This document shows positions 63,084 to 64,000 of a stretch of 64,000 nucleotides of DNA, piece after piece; within the stretch, counting starts at the first letter, position 1; the number at the start of each line of letters is the position of its first letter. A program made the position numbers and the translations under genes. This stretch comes from Pandoraea oxalativorans (GTDB taxonomy: Bacteria > Pseudomonadota > Gammaproteobacteria > Burkholderiales > Burkholderiaceae): positions 4,898,001 to 4,962,000 of the forward strand of contig NZ_CP011253.3 of NCBI RefSeq assembly GCF_000972785.3. Reading direction: 5' to 3'. The notes below the pieces were generated by a model. That model was not told the DNA's origin. It searched no databases and saw only the letters and a program-made list of their open reading frames with translations.

Positions 63084-64000
63084 ATGAAAAAGTCGCTTCT
63101 CGCTCTGGGTGTGCTCGGCGCATTCGCTGGCGCTGCTCACGCTCAAAGCAGCGTGACCCTGTACGGTATCATCGACGCTGGCCTGCAGTACGTCAGCAAG
63201 ACTGGTGGCAACCTGGCTGGCACGGGTAACACCTCGAAGAACTTCCAGTTCGCCAACGGTAACCTGCAAGGTTCGCGTTGGGGCCTGAAGGGTGCTGAGG
63301 ACCTCGGTGGCGGCCTGAAGGCGATCTTCGTCTTGGAAAACGGCTTCAACCTGGGTTCGGGCACGCTGGGCCAGAACGGCCGTATGTTCGGTCGTCAAGC
63401 CTACGTTGGTCTGAGCAGCGCAACGGCTGGCACGTTCACCATCGGTCGTCAGTACGACTCCGTGGTTGACTTCGTTGGCCCGTACGCTTCGGGTAGCCAA
63501 TGGTCGACGTTCGCGGGCGCTCACCCGTTCGATAACGACAACCTGAACAACTCGTTCCGCGTCAACAACTCGGTCAAGTACACGACGGTCAACTACAACG
63601 GCTTCAGCGCCGGCGGTATGTATGGCTTCTCGAACTCGGCTAACAACGGTTCGACGGGTTCGGGCTTCGCCAACAACCGTGCTTACTCGTTCGGTCTGGG
63701 CTACGCTAACGGCCCGGTGTCGTTCGGCGCAGGCTACTTGTACCTTGGTTCGCCGGCTAGCAACTCGACCGGTGTGATCAACAACGGTGGCGATGCTACG
63801 ACCCCGATGACGCTCGGCGGCCTGGTTGCCAGCGACAAGGCATGGATCGCATCGGCAGGCGGTTCGTACGCCTTCGGTCCGGCCACGCTGGGTCTGGTCT
63901 ACGCACACAGCGTGTACCAATACGTTGGTGGCGGCAGCTGGAAGTTCGACAACGCCGAACTGAACGCCAAGTACATGCTGACCCCGGCTCTGCAACTCGG
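63084..64000 (+). CDS. Gram-negative trimeric porin, OmpC/OpcP type (partial)
   Basis: General diffusion porin of the outer membrane. The window cuts it at the right edge after about 305 residues. Signal peptide MKKSLLALGVLGAFAGAAHA, with predicted cleavage after A20. The mature part starts QSSVTLYGIIDAGLQYVSK, the hallmark of the Burkholderiales porin family. LQGSRWGLKGAEDLGGGLKA and FGRQAYVGLSS follow. The regular pattern of aromatic-ended beta strands fits a 16-strand barrel. Codon use is strongly biased, as expected for an abundant protein. Confidence 0.95.
   Translation, partial: MKKSLLALGVLGAFAGAAHAQSSVTLYGIIDAGLQYVSKTGGNLAGTGNTSKNFQFANGNLQGSRWGLKGAEDLGGGLKAIFVLENGFNLGSGTLGQNGRMFGRQAYVGLSSATAGTFTIGRQYDSVVDFVGPYASGSQWSTFAGAHPFDNDNLNNSFRVNNSVKYTTVNYNGFSAGGMYGFSNSANNGSTGSGFANNRAYSFGLGYANGPVSFGAGYLYLGSPASNSTGVINNGGDATTPMTLGGLVASDKAWIASAGGSYAFGPATLGLVYAHSVYQYVGGGSWKFDNAELNAKYMLTPALQL

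Noticed and set aside
63081..63995. A long minus-strand frame opposite the porin
   Set aside because: The porin has a signal peptide and family sequence; the opposite frame is Val/Arg/Thr-rich noise.

Overview
This 64 kb window is bacterial chromosome at high GC content and contains only core genes. The gene content and order point to a betaproteobacterium of the Burkholderiaceae. The evidence is a complete division and cell wall (dcw) cluster, a Burkholderia-type trimeric porin at the right edge, separately placed nrdA and nrdB, a lysine/alanine-rich histone H1-like protein, and the run pilB/pilC/pilD-coaE-zapD-yacG. Pandoraea is my best guess at genus, but this is inference. I saw no insertion sequence, prophage, CRISPR array, plasmid gene or antibiotic resistance island.

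Layout, left to right. 1-7100 (+): tail of a thioredoxin-like gene, aroQ, accB-accC, prmA, a DUF3426 zinc-ribbon protein, tpx, a PfkB sugar/nucleoside kinase and a glycine-zipper lipoprotein. 7200-15400: histone H1-like gene, nrdB, an aldose 1-epimerase, nrdA and ampD. nrdA and nrdB each have a pair of NrdR boxes 31 bp apart upstream. 15400-24200: a possible structured RNA, small membrane proteins, ccsA-like, ffh, a purine phosphoribosyltransferase, marC-like, proS, rppH and a CNP1-family lipoprotein. 24200-30400: proB, obg, rpmA, rplU, ispB, tRNA-Pro(CGG) and a CorC/HlyC-type transporter. 30500-38700: a type IV pilus-like ATPase, platform protein and prepilin peptidase, then coaE, zapD, yacG, mutT, a DUF815 ATPase and argJ. 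38885-42500: secA and, divergent from it, dciA. 42500-61700 (all -): lpxC, then the dcw cluster read from mraZ at 61.7 kb down to ftsZ at 44.1 kb (mraZ, rsmH, ftsL, ftsI, murE, murF, mraY, murD, ftsW, murG, murC, ddl, ftsQ, ftsA, ftsZ). 62100-64000: coq7 and a truncated porin.

How it works together. The right half makes peptidoglycan precursors, the septal machinery and lipid A, and most of it looks like one tightly packed transcription unit with frequent 4-bp ATGA overlaps. Its promoter carries four 5-bp motifs spaced exactly 10 bp apart, the pattern expected for an MraZ operator. The left half is fatty acid synthesis, dNTP supply, protein export, translation and redox functions.

No undescribed defence or mobile system is visible. 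The most interesting signals are outside the genes: a compact RNA with mutually exclusive pairings at 15.73-15.83 kb, an orphan terminator in the 785-bp gap beside nrdB, a 28-bp near-perfect palindrome inside the dcw cluster, and the two NrdR-box pairs. Among genes, the prepilin peptidase lacks its cysteine motif and the MarC-like gene lacks a start codon where one is expected.
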